A model generated the notes under the pieces. It saw only the letters and a list, made by a program, of their open reading frames with translations. It made no database searches and had not been told where the DNA came from. Below are positions 1 to 7,539 of a DNA stretch of 64,000 nucleotides, one piece after another. The DNA lies in NCBI RefSeq assembly GCF_009664855.1, contig NZ_CP045928.1, positions 5,356,119-5,420,118 of the forward strand. The letters run 5' to 3'. This DNA comes from Flavobacterium sp. SLB02 (GTDB lineage: Bacteria; Bacteroidota; Bacteroidia; Flavobacteriales; Flavobacteriaceae). Made by a program: the position numbers and the translations under genes. The first letter of the stretch is position 1. The number at the start of each line of letters is the position of its first letter.

Positions 1-114
1 CGATGAAGCTTTAGTCTCCATCATTTCCGCAATAGCGTTCGTGCTTACTTCTGAATCATTAGAAGTAGTAAGATGATATATCGATTTTAGATAATTTTCT
101 TCTGAGAAAGTCAT
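1..114 (-). CDS. mntR: DtxR/MntR-family metal-dependent repressor, N-terminal part (cut by window edge)
   Basis: The first 38 codons of a gene running off the left edge start at the ATG complementary to 112-114. The peptide begins MTFSEENYLKSIYHL and continues with AIAEMMETKAS, the typical start of the DtxR/MntR winged helix-turn-helix. The gene lies on the same strand and downstream of an Nramp manganese transporter, which fits an Mn-sensing repressor controlling that transporter. The dimerisation and metal-binding domains lie outside the window, so Mn versus Fe specificity is inferred from the neighbour only. Confidence 0.85.
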   Translation of the reverse strand, partial: MTFSEENYLKSIYHLTTSNDSEVSTNAIAEMMETKASS

Positions 115-146
115 TTTTTTTATTTTTTGAGGGGGCAAAGGTTCAG

Positions 147-207
147 AGGCTCAAAGGTTCAAAGGTTTTAAATCTTTGTGTCTTTGTCGTTCTGTCACTT
201 TGAGCCT
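147..207. repeat. Inverted CAAAGG-word repeat between mntH and mntR
   Basis: AGGCTCAAAG at 147-156 pairs perfectly with CTTTGAGCCT at 198-207. The interval contains further TTCAAAGG and CTTTGTGTCTTTG words. The right arm overlaps the mntH stop codon. The same vocabulary recurs at about 9364-9535 and 37871-37907. It could form a stem in the mntH-mntR transcript, but there is no clear terminator T-run. Confidence 0.6.
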
Positions 208-2077
208 ATCTTTTAACAATCAACAAAGGTATTGAAATTTTATGTCTCAATTTGTCTACTGTTGTACCAAATAAAATATCTTTTAATCCAGTGTGGCCGT
301 GGGTTCCCATTACTAAAATATCAAAACTTCCTGCATTAATAATCTTCGGAATCACGGTGTTAGGTTTTCCGAAACCAAGTTCTGTTTCGATCCTGAAGCC
401 CTTCTGCGAAAGCATCTCTTTATATTCTAATAATAATTTTTCGTCTATAGTTGTTTCGTGATCGTCAACATGACCGCCGTACATTAAAGCACCAACGGTT
501 TCTACAATATGAATTAAGGTGTATTGCGCATCGATTCCGCCCAGTTCAAAGGCATTGTTAAGTGCAGCTTCATCGGCTTTGGAAAAGTCTACAGAAATCG
601 CTATATTTTTCTTGCCGTAACTTTCTTTTGGCGTATAAACTAATTTTAAATGATGAGGTGAATGATTCTCGATATTCGATTTTGCTTTTGCAATAAACGG
701 TTTTGCAATAATATACAATAGCAAAGCAAGGAATGCAAAGGCAAGCGGAACAACCGTTAACCATAGAATTACGGGATAATCTGAGTTTTCAAGCCATGAA
801 GTAATTTCGTCGTAAACTAATTTTGCATTTAGCGAAACAATAATCAAAGCAATAATCCAGGCGGCAATTTGAGTGGTTCTTGAAATATGAAAACCTTTCA
901 TTTTAGATTTATCACTCACAAAATGAATCAGCGGGATAATTGCAAACCCTAATTGCAAACTTAAAATCACCTGACTCAAAATCAGTAATTTTCCGGTTAC
1001 ACTGTCTCCGTAAATTAAGATCACAACAACGGCAGGGACAATGGCAATCAAACGTGTTATAATGCGTCTTACCCAAGGCTGAATCCTTAAATTCAAATAT
1101 CCTTCCATTACGATTTGTCCGGCCAAAGTTCCCGTTACGGTTGAGCTTTGTCCCGCGGCGATCAAAGCAACGGCAAATAAAATAGGAGCCCATTTAGTTC
1201 CTAACAAAGGTTCGAGAAACTGATGTGCATCCTGAATCTCGGCAACTTCAAACATTCCGTTTTTGTAAAATGTGGCTGCAGCCAAAATTAAAATCGCAGC
1301 ATTGACAAAGAAGGCAAGGTTTAAAGCGATTGTAGAATCGATAAGATTATATTTCAAAGCCTGTTTGATTCCTGCAGGAGTTCGGTCGAATTTACGGGTT
1401 TGAACTAAAGAAGAATGTAAATATAAGTTGTGAGGCATTACCGTTGCTCCAATAATTCCGATAGCGATATACAAAGCAGCTGAATTAGGCATTGACGGAA
1501 TAAGTCCGTAAAAAACTTTGTCCAGTTCCGGTTCGGCAAAAATCATTTCGAAAATGAAAGAGAAACCAATGATGGCAACTAGTACAATAATAAAGGCCTC
1601 CATTTTTCGGATTCCTTTATTGATTAAGAATAGTAATAAAAAAGTATCTAAAACCGTGATCAAAACACCTTCTATGAGCGGAATATCAAAAAGAAGGTTG
1701 ATACCAATCGCCATTCCTAATACTTCGGCAAGATCACAAGCCGCAATGGCAATTTCGGCCAGAAAGTATAAAATATAGTTGATGAATTTCGAATATGTTT
1801 CTCTTGAAGCCTGTGCTAAATCGCGTTGCGTAACGATTCCGAGTCGGGCACTTAAGCTTTGAAGCAACAAAGCCATTAAGTTACTCATTAACAAAACCCA
1901 AAGTAGGGAATACCCAAATTGACTACCGCCGGCAATATCTGTTGCCCAGTTTCCCGGATCCATGTATCCTACACTTACTAAATATGCCGGGCCTAAAAAG
2001 GCTAATATTTTTCTGAAACCTGTTTTTTTATGCTGTGTTGCGACCGATTGGTGAACTTCTTCTAAAGATTTACCCAT
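206..2077 (-). CDS. mntH: Nramp-family Mn2+/H+ transporter fused to a C-terminal universal stress protein domain
   Basis: This 623-aa protein imports divalent metal, most likely Mn2+, across the inner membrane with protons. Residues about 20-465 form the Nramp core. It shows the DPGNW metal-site motif (Asp40, Asn43) in the first helix and MPHNL (Met214-His216) in the sixth, both expected of genuine Nramp transporters. After a short linker, residues about 489-623 form a UspA-like domain ending in GTHGHTGLKDILFGTT, a G-x2-G-x9-G-T nucleotide-binding motif. Standard MntH is about 410-450 aa, so the cytosolic Usp tail is an addition that could sense ATP or metabolic state (inference). The gene lies upstream of mntR on the same strand, and a palindrome at 2134-2149 sits just upstream of its promoter. 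Confidence 0.93.
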   Translation of the reverse strand: MGKSLEEVHQSVATQHKKTGFRKILAFLGPAYLVSVGYMDPGNWATDIAGGSQFGYSLLWVLLMSNLMALLLQSLSARLGIVTQRDLAQASRETYSKFINYILYFLAEIAIAACDLAEVLGMAIGINLLFDIPLIEGVLITVLDTFLLLFLINKGIRKMEAFIIVLVAIIGFSFIFEMIFAEPELDKVFYGLIPSMPNSAALYIAIGIIGATVMPHNLYLHSSLVQTRKFDRTPAGIKQALKYNLIDSTIALNLAFFVNAAILILAAATFYKNGMFEVAEIQDAHQFLEPLLGTKWAPILFAVALIAAGQSSTVTGTLAGQIVMEGYLNLRIQPWVRRIITRLIAIVPAVVVILIYGDSVTGKLLILSQVILSLQLGFAIIPLIHFVSDKSKMKGFHISRTTQIAAWIIALIIVSLNAKLVYDEITSWLENSDYPVILWLTVVPLAFAFLALLLYIIAKPFIAKAKSNIENHSPHHLKLVYTPKESYGKKNIAISVDFSKADEAALNNAFELGGIDAQYTLIHIVETVGALMYGGHVDDHETTIDEKLLLEYKEMLSQKGFRIETELGFGKPNTVIPKIINAGSFDILVMGTHGHTGLKDILFGTTVDKLRHKISIPLLIVKR

Positions 2078-2096
2078 TGTAAAAATGTTGTTTGAA

Positions 2097-2129
2097 CAAA
2101 TATATACAAAAATTATATTCGTGCAACAA
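2097..2129 (-). promoter_or_regulatory. Probable mntH promoter
   Basis: On the minus strand TATATTTG (plus 2097-2104) matches the Bacteroidota -7 consensus TAnnTTTG. A TTG -33 element lies at plus 2124-2126 (spacer 19) or 2127-2129 (spacer 22), both within the accepted 17-23 range. The mntH start codon is 20 bases downstream of the -7 box. Confidence 0.6.
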
Positions 2130-2133
2130 AATT

Positions 2134-2149
2134 TTTAGACTAGTCTAAA
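2134..2149. promoter_or_regulatory. Perfect 16-bp palindrome, candidate MntR operator
   Basis: TTTAGACTAGTCTAAA is self-complementary and lies directly upstream of the -33 element of mntH. Its TTTAGnnTnnnCTAAA shape resembles operators of MntR/SirR-type DtxR proteins. It also follows the stop of the Fur-family gene, so a weak terminator role is possible, but the stem has no loop. Assignment to MntR is inference from position and sequence shape. Confidence 0.55.
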
Positions 2150-2151
2150 TT

Positions 2152-2544
2152 TTAAATGTTAGAATTTAAGCAATTCGGACATAATCCTGACAATGTAAAG
2201 TTTATATCATTGACTTTGTAATTGTGCGGAATAATATAACTCGGCTTTACATTTTCAAGACAAGTTATTTCCAGACATTTTTCACAGCTAAAATGAGCAT
2301 GGTTATGAATGTGTACGCGTTGGGCATGATGATGACATTTTGCATATTTAACCGTTCCGTCAAGATTTACAATTTTGTGTATGATATCGTCATTTACCAA
2401 TCGCTCTAAAATTCTATAAATCGTAACGCGATCGCATAAATCTCCGGTTTGTTTTTGAATTTCGGCATGAGACAGCGCAGTTTTAGATTTACCAAAAATC
2501 TCTAAAACGGCCGTCTTTGCTGCTGTATTTCTTGTTGTTTTCAT
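2152..2544 (-). CDS. Fur-family metal-responsive transcriptional regulator
   Basis: A 130-aa Fur/Zur/PerR-type repressor. I chose the ATG at 2544 (MKTTRNTAAKTAVL); an upstream TTG would overlap the palindromic operator. Residues about 1-75 are the winged helix (SHAEIQKQTG, DRVTIYRILERL). Then come a histidine-rich metal site (HHHAQRVHIHNHAHF) and two structural CxxC pairs, CEKC and CPNC. The paired Cys motifs fit Fur, Zur and PerR alike, so the metal cannot be read off. The gene is divergent from a MerC-like membrane gene, and the shared gap holds two related palindromes, suggesting autoregulation plus control of merC. Confidence 0.88.
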   Translation of the reverse strand: MKTTRNTAAKTAVLEIFGKSKTALSHAEIQKQTGDLCDRVTIYRILERLVNDDIIHKIVNLDGTVKYAKCHHHAQRVHIHNHAHFSCEKCLEITCLENVKPSYIIPHNYKVNDINFTLSGLCPNCLNSNI

Positions 2545-2566
2545 TTTTATGAAATTAAAAATATTA

Positions 2567-2619
2567 TTGCAACAATGTTGCAATTAAAATAAATTGATAT
2601 ATTTGCAACAAAATTGCAT
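2567..2619. promoter_or_regulatory. Two related 17-bp palindromic operators between the Fur-family gene and merC
   Basis: TTGCAACAATGTTGCAA (2567-2583) is a near-perfect inverted repeat about a central base. TTGCAACAAAATTGCAT (2603-2619) matches it at 14 of 17 positions. Their centres are 36 bp apart. The first covers the -33 TTG and the second the end of the -7 box of the merC promoter, the classic layout for repression. Binding by the adjacent Fur-family protein is inferred. Confidence 0.65.
2578..2605 (+). promoter_or_regulatory. Probable promoter of the merC-like operon
   Basis: TTG at 2578-2580 and TATATTTG at 2598-2605 are separated by exactly 17 bases, matching the Flavobacterium consensus TTG-N17-23-TAnnTTTG. 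The start codon of the MerC-like gene is at 2638. Both core elements are overlapped by palindromic operators. Confidence 0.7.
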
Positions 2620-2637
2620 TAAGCAAATGTACTGAAA

Positions 2638-2991
2638 ATGAAGAAATCCACCACACCTTTTTACGATATTTTAGGAATTTCAAGTGCAACCATTTGTTTG
2701 GTTCATTGCCTGGTTTTTCCGCTCTTAACGATTCTGCCTTTAGGCATCAGTCATAATCCAGTTATAGATTTGATTTTTGCGACACTGGGATTATTTGCAA
2801 TTATCAAAATTATAAATAAATCCAGTCTTTTAATCTCTACAGTACTTATTATTTCTATGGCGCTAATCTGGATCAGTGTTCTGGCGGAGCTTTTTCTGGA
2901 TATTCATCTCGATCTGATTTTTATTGGAGGTGTCGGAATGATCATCGGCCATCTATTAAATTATAAAATGCATAAAAATAACAATCATTAA
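2638..2991 (+). CDS. MerC-domain small membrane protein
   Basis: This 117-aa protein has four predicted membrane helices and, in the first, the MerC-type segment CLVHCLVFPLL with a cysteine pair (CxxxC) inside the membrane. Family members are best known as mercuric-ion import proteins, but in Bacteroidota they commonly sit beside Fur/Zur-type genes without a mer operon and may move other soft metals such as zinc. No merA, merT or merP is nearby. It is the first gene of a likely two-gene unit with the flavoprotein starting 9 bases downstream, under the two-operator promoter. Substrate is uncertain. Confidence 0.82.
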   Translation: MKKSTTPFYDILGISSATICLVHCLVFPLLTILPLGISHNPVIDLIFATLGLFAIIKIINKSSLLISTVLIISMALIWISVLAELFLDIHLDLIFIGGVGMIIGHLLNYKMHKNNNH

Positions 2992-3000
2992 ATCACAACT

Positions 3001-3912
3001 ATGATAGAAAATAATACATATGATGTTATCATTATCGGTGGTAGTTATAGCGGACTTTCGGCTGCAATGAGTTTGGGCCGTTCTTTGCGAGACGTTTTAG
3101 TTATCGACAGTGGCTTTCCTTGCAACAGACAAACGCCACATTCGCACAATTTCATCACACATGATGGTGAAAAACCCGCTGTAATTTCGGTGAAAGCCAA
3201 AACCCAGGTAGACTTTTACGATACGGTAAAATTCTATAACGGACTTGCAATCAACGCAATTAAAACAGAATCTGGATTTGAAATCGAAACTCAGTCCGGA
3301 AAAATCTTTACTTCTAAAAAAGTATTGTTCGCAACAGGTGTAAAAGATTTACTGCCACAGATTCCTGGTTTTTATGAGTGCTGGGGGATTTCGGTTTTGC
3401 ATTGTCCGTATTGTCACGGTTATGAAGTGAAAAAAGAGAAAACTGCAATCGTCGCTAATGGTGATATGGGTTTTGAATTTTCTAAAATGATTTCGAACTG
3501 GACCAAAGACTTATGGTTATTAACGAACGGAAAATCAACTCTAACAAAACAGCAAACTCAATTATTGGAGCAACATAACGTCAAAATTATCGAGGATGAA
3601 ATCGAGTCTTTGGAACATCAAAACGGAAATGTTCAGCAGATTATCTTTAAAAATCAATCTAAAATAGAGATCAAAGCCATTTATTACAAAGCTCCTTTTG
3701 AACAGCATTGTCCTTTGCCGGAAGCTTTAGGCTGCGAATTGACTGAAAATGGTTTATTGAAAGTAGATGCTTTTCAGAAAACGACCATTCAGGGCGTTTT
3801 TGCGAGTGGGGATTGTCATATTCAGGCAAGATCTGTTGCATTGGCGGTTTCTTCTGGATCTTTTGCAGGAGCAATGATCAATAAAGAAATTATCGATGAA
3901 GAATTTGTTTAG
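3001..3912 (+). CDS. Thioredoxin-reductase-like NAD(P)/FAD-dependent oxidoreductase
   Basis: A 303-aa flavoprotein with an N-terminal FAD-binding Rossmann motif (IIGGSYSGLSAA, residues 11-22), a redox-active Cys pair CPYC at 135-138, a central NAD(P)H domain and a C-terminal FAD motif ASGDC. This is the short TrxR fold. The CPYC pair rather than CATC, and divergence from typical TrxB, place it in the TrxR-like group that includes disulfide reductases of small-molecule thiols, so the substrate may not be thioredoxin. Co-transcription with the merC-like gene suggests a link to metal or thiol homeostasis (inference). Confidence 0.82.
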   Translation: MIENNTYDVIIIGGSYSGLSAAMSLGRSLRDVLVIDSGFPCNRQTPHSHNFITHDGEKPAVISVKAKTQVDFYDTVKFYNGLAINAIKTESGFEIETQSGKIFTSKKVLFATGVKDLLPQIPGFYECWGISVLHCPYCHGYEVKKEKTAIVANGDMGFEFSKMISNWTKDLWLLTNGKSTLTKQQTQLLEQHNVKIIEDEIESLEHQNGNVQQIIFKNQSKIEIKAIYYKAPFEQHCPLPEALGCELTENGLLKVDAFQKTTIQGVFASGDCHIQARSVALAVSSGSFAGAMINKEIIDEEFV

Positions 3913-3954
3913 CTCTTTGAAGGATAAATAGTTACGTGAGTCAAAGATTGAAAT

Positions 3955-4106
3955 GTGCCTTTAGGTACTAAATATTGGTAGTTATTAGTTCGAGATTTGT
4001 TTGGCGTGCCGTAGGTACACAACAGCTATCGTTTTGTTGCGTACCTACGGCACGCTTTAATTTATTCCAATTCATATTTCTACCAATATTTAGTGCCTAA
4101 AGGTAC
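3955..4106. repeat. Nested two-level inverted repeat (about 152 bp)
   Basis: Outer arms at 3955-3981 and 4080-4106 match at 25 of 27 positions. The two differences compensate each other inside the small hairpins GTGCC-TTTA-GGTAC and GTGCC-TAAA-GGTAC. Inner arms at 4004-4024 and 4035-4055 match at 20 of 21 and contain GTGCCGTAGGTAC. The whole interval could fold into a long cruciform or RNA stem. No open reading frame is present. Confidence 0.75.
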
Positions 4107-4180
4107 AAAAAAGATGTTCCATTTTTTATTGGTTTACACCGTTTAGTTATGTTTTATAATGGGATCTATAAAATTCTGTT

Positions 4181-4275
4181 TGTATAGCGCCTAGCTTCAG
4201 CTAGGGGAATAAAGATTTGAATTGAAAAAAGGCTTTAGCCAAATTGTATAGGTTTGGTTAAAGTCTTTTTTCGGT
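4181..4275. repeat. Two-hairpin intergenic element, copy 1
   Basis: Contains CTAGCTTCAGCTAG followed by an ATAAAGATTTGAATTGAAA-type linker, then GGCTTTAGCC and a partly matching GGTTAAAGTCTTTTTTCG. It aligns along its length with 40349-40438, which has CTCCAGCTTTAGCTGGAG and GGCTTTAGCC/GGCTAAAGCC. In the first hairpin the stem bases differ between copies while pairing is kept. Confidence 0.7.
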
Positions 4276-4303
4276 TCTGTTTATATTTCATGATGTTTTC
4301 CTT

Positions 4304-4446
4304 AAACACATAGAAACATAGTTGTAGCGCTTAAAAAAAGCGTTTCACTTTTGTATCAATTCGCATATTCGGGCTATGTTTTAGAAAAAGAGCTTTCTTT
4401 TTATTTCCTTAAAAAAGAAACTTTAAAACCTTTGTTTCTATGTGTT
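4304..4446. repeat. Inverted AACACATAGAAACA arms upstream of the TonB receptor gene
   Basis: AACACATAGAAACA near 4305-4318 is inverted as TGTTTCTATGTGTT near 4433-4446. The gap between the flavoprotein gene and the receptor gene (3913-4555) is otherwise without a supported gene: it holds this repeat, the two preceding elements and an A+T-rich leader with a TAGCTTTG -7-like box at 4527-4534. Confidence 0.5.
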
Positions 4447-4555
4447 GAAAACAATGCCAAAGTATTGAATTAAAACACATTTAAAAGTTTTTTGCTTTAG
4501 AAACATTATTTATCAAATTTAATTTTTAGCTTTGTCTAAATTTAATTTTACAACA

Positions 4556-6817
4556 ATGAAAAAACTATTTTTGGTATTGCTTTTGTTTGGTTTGCAGATT
4601 TCGTTCGCACAGCAAACTTCTACTATTTCTGGATTTATCTCCGGCGAAGGCCATAAATTACAGTTGGTGAATGTTCAGTTAACAGGAACAAAACACAAAA
4701 CAGTTACAGATAGTTTAGGGTATTATAAATTAGAAAATGTTGCCATTGGAAATTATACTATTCAGATTTCTCAAGTAGGTTTTCAGACTGTGAAGAAGAA
4801 AATAGAAGTTATCAAAGATTCCATTCAATCTTATGATTTTGAATTAACCGATAACGAAAATCAACTGAACGAAGTGGTGGTTTCGGGAACCTTAAAAGCC
4901 GTGAAACGATTAGAAAGTGCTGTTCCGGTTGAGGTTTATTCACCGGTTTTTTTCAAGAAGAATCCAACTCCAAGTATTTACGAAGCACTTCAAAACATCA
5001 ATGGCGTTCGGCCACAGCTTAATTGCGGTGTTTGTAACACGGGCGATATTCATATTAACGGACTAGAAGGTCCATATACTTTGGTTCTAATTGACGGAAT
5101 GCCAATTGTGAGCAGTCTTTCGACAGTTTATGGTTTATCCGGAATTCCGAATTCTTTGGTCGAAAGAATTGAAATTGTAAAAGGTCCTGCTTCTTCCTTA
5201 TACGGAAGTGAAGCTGTGGGTGGTTTAATCAACATTATTACTAAAAATCCAACGAACGCGCCTTTGTTTTCTGCAGATGTTTTCACGACTTCGTATTTAG
5301 AAACCAATGTCGATTTGGGAATGAAATTCAATCCAACCAAAAAATCAACGACACTTTTAGGAATCAATTACTTCGATTACAATCAGATTGTCGATAAAGA
5401 CAAAGACGGTTTTACGGATGTGACACTTTCGCAAAGAATTTCGGTTTTTAATAAGTGGAACTTTCAAAGAGAAAATAACCGTTTGTTTTCGATCGCAGCC
5501 CGCGGAATGTACGAAGATCGCTGGGGTGGAGACGTGCGTTGGGAAAAGAAATACCGCGGTGGTGATGAAATTTACGGAGAAAGTATTTATACCAAAAGGG
5601 GAGAGTTGATAGGAAGTTACCAATTGCCATTCGAAGAAAAATTAATGCTTTCATTCTCCGGAAATGTGCATTACCAAGACAGCCGCTACGGCACAACATC
5701 TTATATCGCCAATCAGAAAATAGGTTTTCTGCAACTAACCTGGGATAAAAAGATAGGCCGAAATGATTTCCTCGCCGGAATTGCTACCCGATATTCGTAT
5801 TACGATGATAATACAACCGCCACAAAAGAAGCTGAAAGTACGTGGTTGCCGGGAATTTTTGTTCAGGATGAAATTACACTTTCTCCAAAAAGCCAGGTTT
5901 TGTTAGGAATGCGTTACGATTACAACTCGATTCACGGTTCGATTTATACACCCAGAGTGGCATATCGATGGAAAGCGAATGAAAATACCATTTTCCGTTT
6001 GAATGCCGGAACCGGATTTCGCGTTGTAAATTTATTTACCGAAGATCATGCAGCACTTACCGGATCCAGAGATGTGGTGATAAAAAGTGATTTGAAACCG
6101 GAAAGATCTGTAAATGCAAACCTGAATTATATTCAGAAAATAAACTTTGCAAACGGGACTTTTATTGGGATTGAAACAACGGCCTTTTATACTCGTTTCA
6201 GCAATAAAATCATATCTGATTACGAAACTGATCCTAATAAAATTATTTATGATAACATTAATGGATATGCAATAAGCCAGGGAATCAGCACCAATGTTGA
6301 TTTGAATTTTACAAACGGATTAAAGTTTATTCTTGGTGCAACGGTTTTAGATAATAAAAATGTTCAGGACGGAATTTCGGAAAGACCTTTTTTAACCGAG
6401 AATTTCACCGCAACCTGGAGTGTTTCATACAAAATAGAACCTTGGAATTTGTTACTGGATTATACCGGAAATGTGTACAGCCCGATGAAGTTGCCTTTGT
6501 TGAGCGATTTAGATCCTAGAGATCCAAACTCGCCTTGGTATAGTATTCAGAATATTCAGTTTACTTTTACTTGCTGGAAGAATTTTGAGCTATATGGCGG
6601 AGTAAAAAACCTTTTGAACTTTACACCAAAACGAAATAATCCATTTTTGATTTCGAGAACCAATGATCCTTTCGATAAAAATGTGCAATACGATGCGGCC
6701 GGAAAAGTTCTGGTTACGCCGGATAATCCTTACGGTTTGACTTTTGATACCACTTATGTTTACGGACAAAACCAAACAATTCGAGGTTTTTTTGGATTGA
6801 GATATACTTTGAAATAA
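4556..6817 (+). CDS. TonB-dependent outer membrane receptor with a Cys pair in the plug
   Basis: A 753-aa outer-membrane receptor. I chose ATG 4556 because it opens a clean signal peptide (MKKLFLVLLLFG, cut after SFAQ). Residues about 22-100 form a carboxypeptidase-like regulatory domain, followed by a TonB-box region and plug (VVVSGTLKAV, ..LVLIDGMPIV.., ..SSLYGSEAVGGLINI..). The remainder is a 22-stranded barrel ending in a hydrophobic strand (GFFGLRYTLK). Cys157 and Cys160 (LNCGVCNTGD) in the plug are unusual and could bind metal or form a disulfide. The next gene encodes an exported thioredoxin-like protein. The transported ligand cannot be assigned. Confidence 0.9.
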   Translation: MKKLFLVLLLFGLQISFAQQTSTISGFISGEGHKLQLVNVQLTGTKHKTVTDSLGYYKLENVAIGNYTIQISQVGFQTVKKKIEVIKDSIQSYDFELTDNENQLNEVVVSGTLKAVKRLESAVPVEVYSPVFFKKNPTPSIYEALQNINGVRPQLNCGVCNTGDIHINGLEGPYTLVLIDGMPIVSSLSTVYGLSGIPNSLVERIEIVKGPASSLYGSEAVGGLINIITKNPTNAPLFSADVFTTSYLETNVDLGMKFNPTKKSTTLLGINYFDYNQIVDKDKDGFTDVTLSQRISVFNKWNFQRENNRLFSIAARGMYEDRWGGDVRWEKKYRGGDEIYGESIYTKRGELIGSYQLPFEEKLMLSFSGNVHYQDSRYGTTSYIANQKIGFLQLTWDKKIGRNDFLAGIATRYSYYDDNTTATKEAESTWLPGIFVQDEITLSPKSQVLLGMRYDYNSIHGSIYTPRVAYRWKANENTIFRLNAGTGFRVVNLFTEDHAALTGSRDVVIKSDLKPERSVNANLNYIQKINFANGTFIGIETTAFYTRFSNKIISDYETDPNKIIYDNINGYAISQGISTNVDLNFTNGLKFILGATVLDNKNVQDGISERPFLTENFTATWSVSYKIEPWNLLLDYTGNVYSPMKLPLLSDLDPRDPNSPWYSIQNIQFTFTCWKNFELYGGVKNLLNFTPKRNNPFLISRTNDPFDKNVQYDAAGKVLVTPDNPYGLTFDTTYVYGQNQTIRGFFGLRYTLK

Positions 6818-6825
6818 GTTATTAA

Positions 6826-7046
6826 TGCCACAGATTGAAAGGATTAAAATGATTTATTTGACTTACTTAAATGGCACACGGATGAGACAGATTAAACAGG
6901 TTTTAGCTGATTTTTTGTTTGGTAGAAAGAAAACAACTAAAATAGTTTTGCCAGGAATTGAATTAGTGGAAATTAGTGCAATTCGTGGCAAACTTTCTCC
7001 TAAGTATTAAAGAAAAAATCCTTTTTAATCCTTTCAATCTGTGGCA
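6826..7046. repeat. Perfect 24-bp inverted repeat pair of the GCCACAGATT family
   Basis: The arm at 6826-6849 (TGCCACAGATTGAAAGGATT and four more bases) is exactly inverted at 7023-7046. The interior also carries ATTAGTGGAAATTAGTGCAATTCGTGGCAAA-like words, a second repeat family also found at 38643-38813. A 61-codon reading frame here is merely open sequence within the repeat. Confidence 0.75.
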
Positions 7047-7059
7047 AAAAACAAAACAA

Positions 7060-7521
7060 ATGAAAAAGCTATTTCTAATCATCTTTTTAGCATTTACTTC
7101 AACAGGATTCTGTCAACTTAAAAGCAGATCTTTTGAGGAAGTAGACAGTTTGCAGCACATTGAAAACAAGAAAATAATCGTTTTTATTCATACTGATTGG
7201 TGTCAGTTTTGTCAAAGAATGAAAAATACGACATTTAAAAATCAGGAAATCATTCAAAAACTGAATTCCGATTTCTATTTTATTGATTTGAATGCAGAGG
7301 AAAAACGAGATATTAGCTTTAATAATAAAACTTTTAAATACAAACCATCGGGAAATAATGTCGGTGTTCATGAGCTGGCTTTGCAGTTGGGAACCATGAA
7401 TAACCAAATTGTATATCCGGTTTTGTGTGTTCTGAATGAAAAACGAGAGATTATCTTACAATACAATAACTATCTTAACCCAAAGGATTTTAAACTGCTT
7501 TTAGAAAAATTGAAAGAATAA
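7060..7521 (+). CDS. Exported thioredoxin-family protein
   Basis: A 153-aa protein from ATG 7060, starting MKKLFLIIFLAF with signal cleavage likely after GFCQ. The thioredoxin-fold active site reads HTDWCQFCQRMK (Cys48-Cys51), close to DUF255/thioredoxin_7-type domains, and YPVLCVLN holds the cis-Pro position. It probably reduces or isomerises disulfides in the periplasm. It follows the TonB receptor with a plug Cys pair and precedes the lycopene cyclase gene by 18 bases. A longer upstream reading frame was rejected because it runs through a repeat and lacks a signal peptide start. Confidence 0.82.
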   Translation: MKKLFLIIFLAFTSTGFCQLKSRSFEEVDSLQHIENKKIIVFIHTDWCQFCQRMKNTTFKNQEIIQKLNSDFYFIDLNAEEKRDISFNNKTFKYKPSGNNVGVHELALQLGTMNNQIVYPVLCVLNEKREIILQYNNYLNPKDFKLLLEKLKE

Positions 7522-7539
7522 AATTTCTTATTTTTGAAA

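Noticed and set aside
3001..3912. True thioredoxin reductase (trxB)
   Set aside because: The active site is CPYC, not CATC, and the genomic partner is a MerC-like gene; I kept the broader TrxR-like call.
2638..3912. Mercury-resistance operon
   Set aside because: Only a MerC-domain protein is present; the flavoprotein lacks MerA size and C-terminal Cys pair, and no merR, merT or merP is seen.
6825..7010. Plus-strand 61-codon reading frame between the TonB receptor and thioredoxin-like genes
   Set aside because: It starts within the inverted GCCACAGATT arm and reads through repeat words; no family features, and the real downstream gene starts at 7060.
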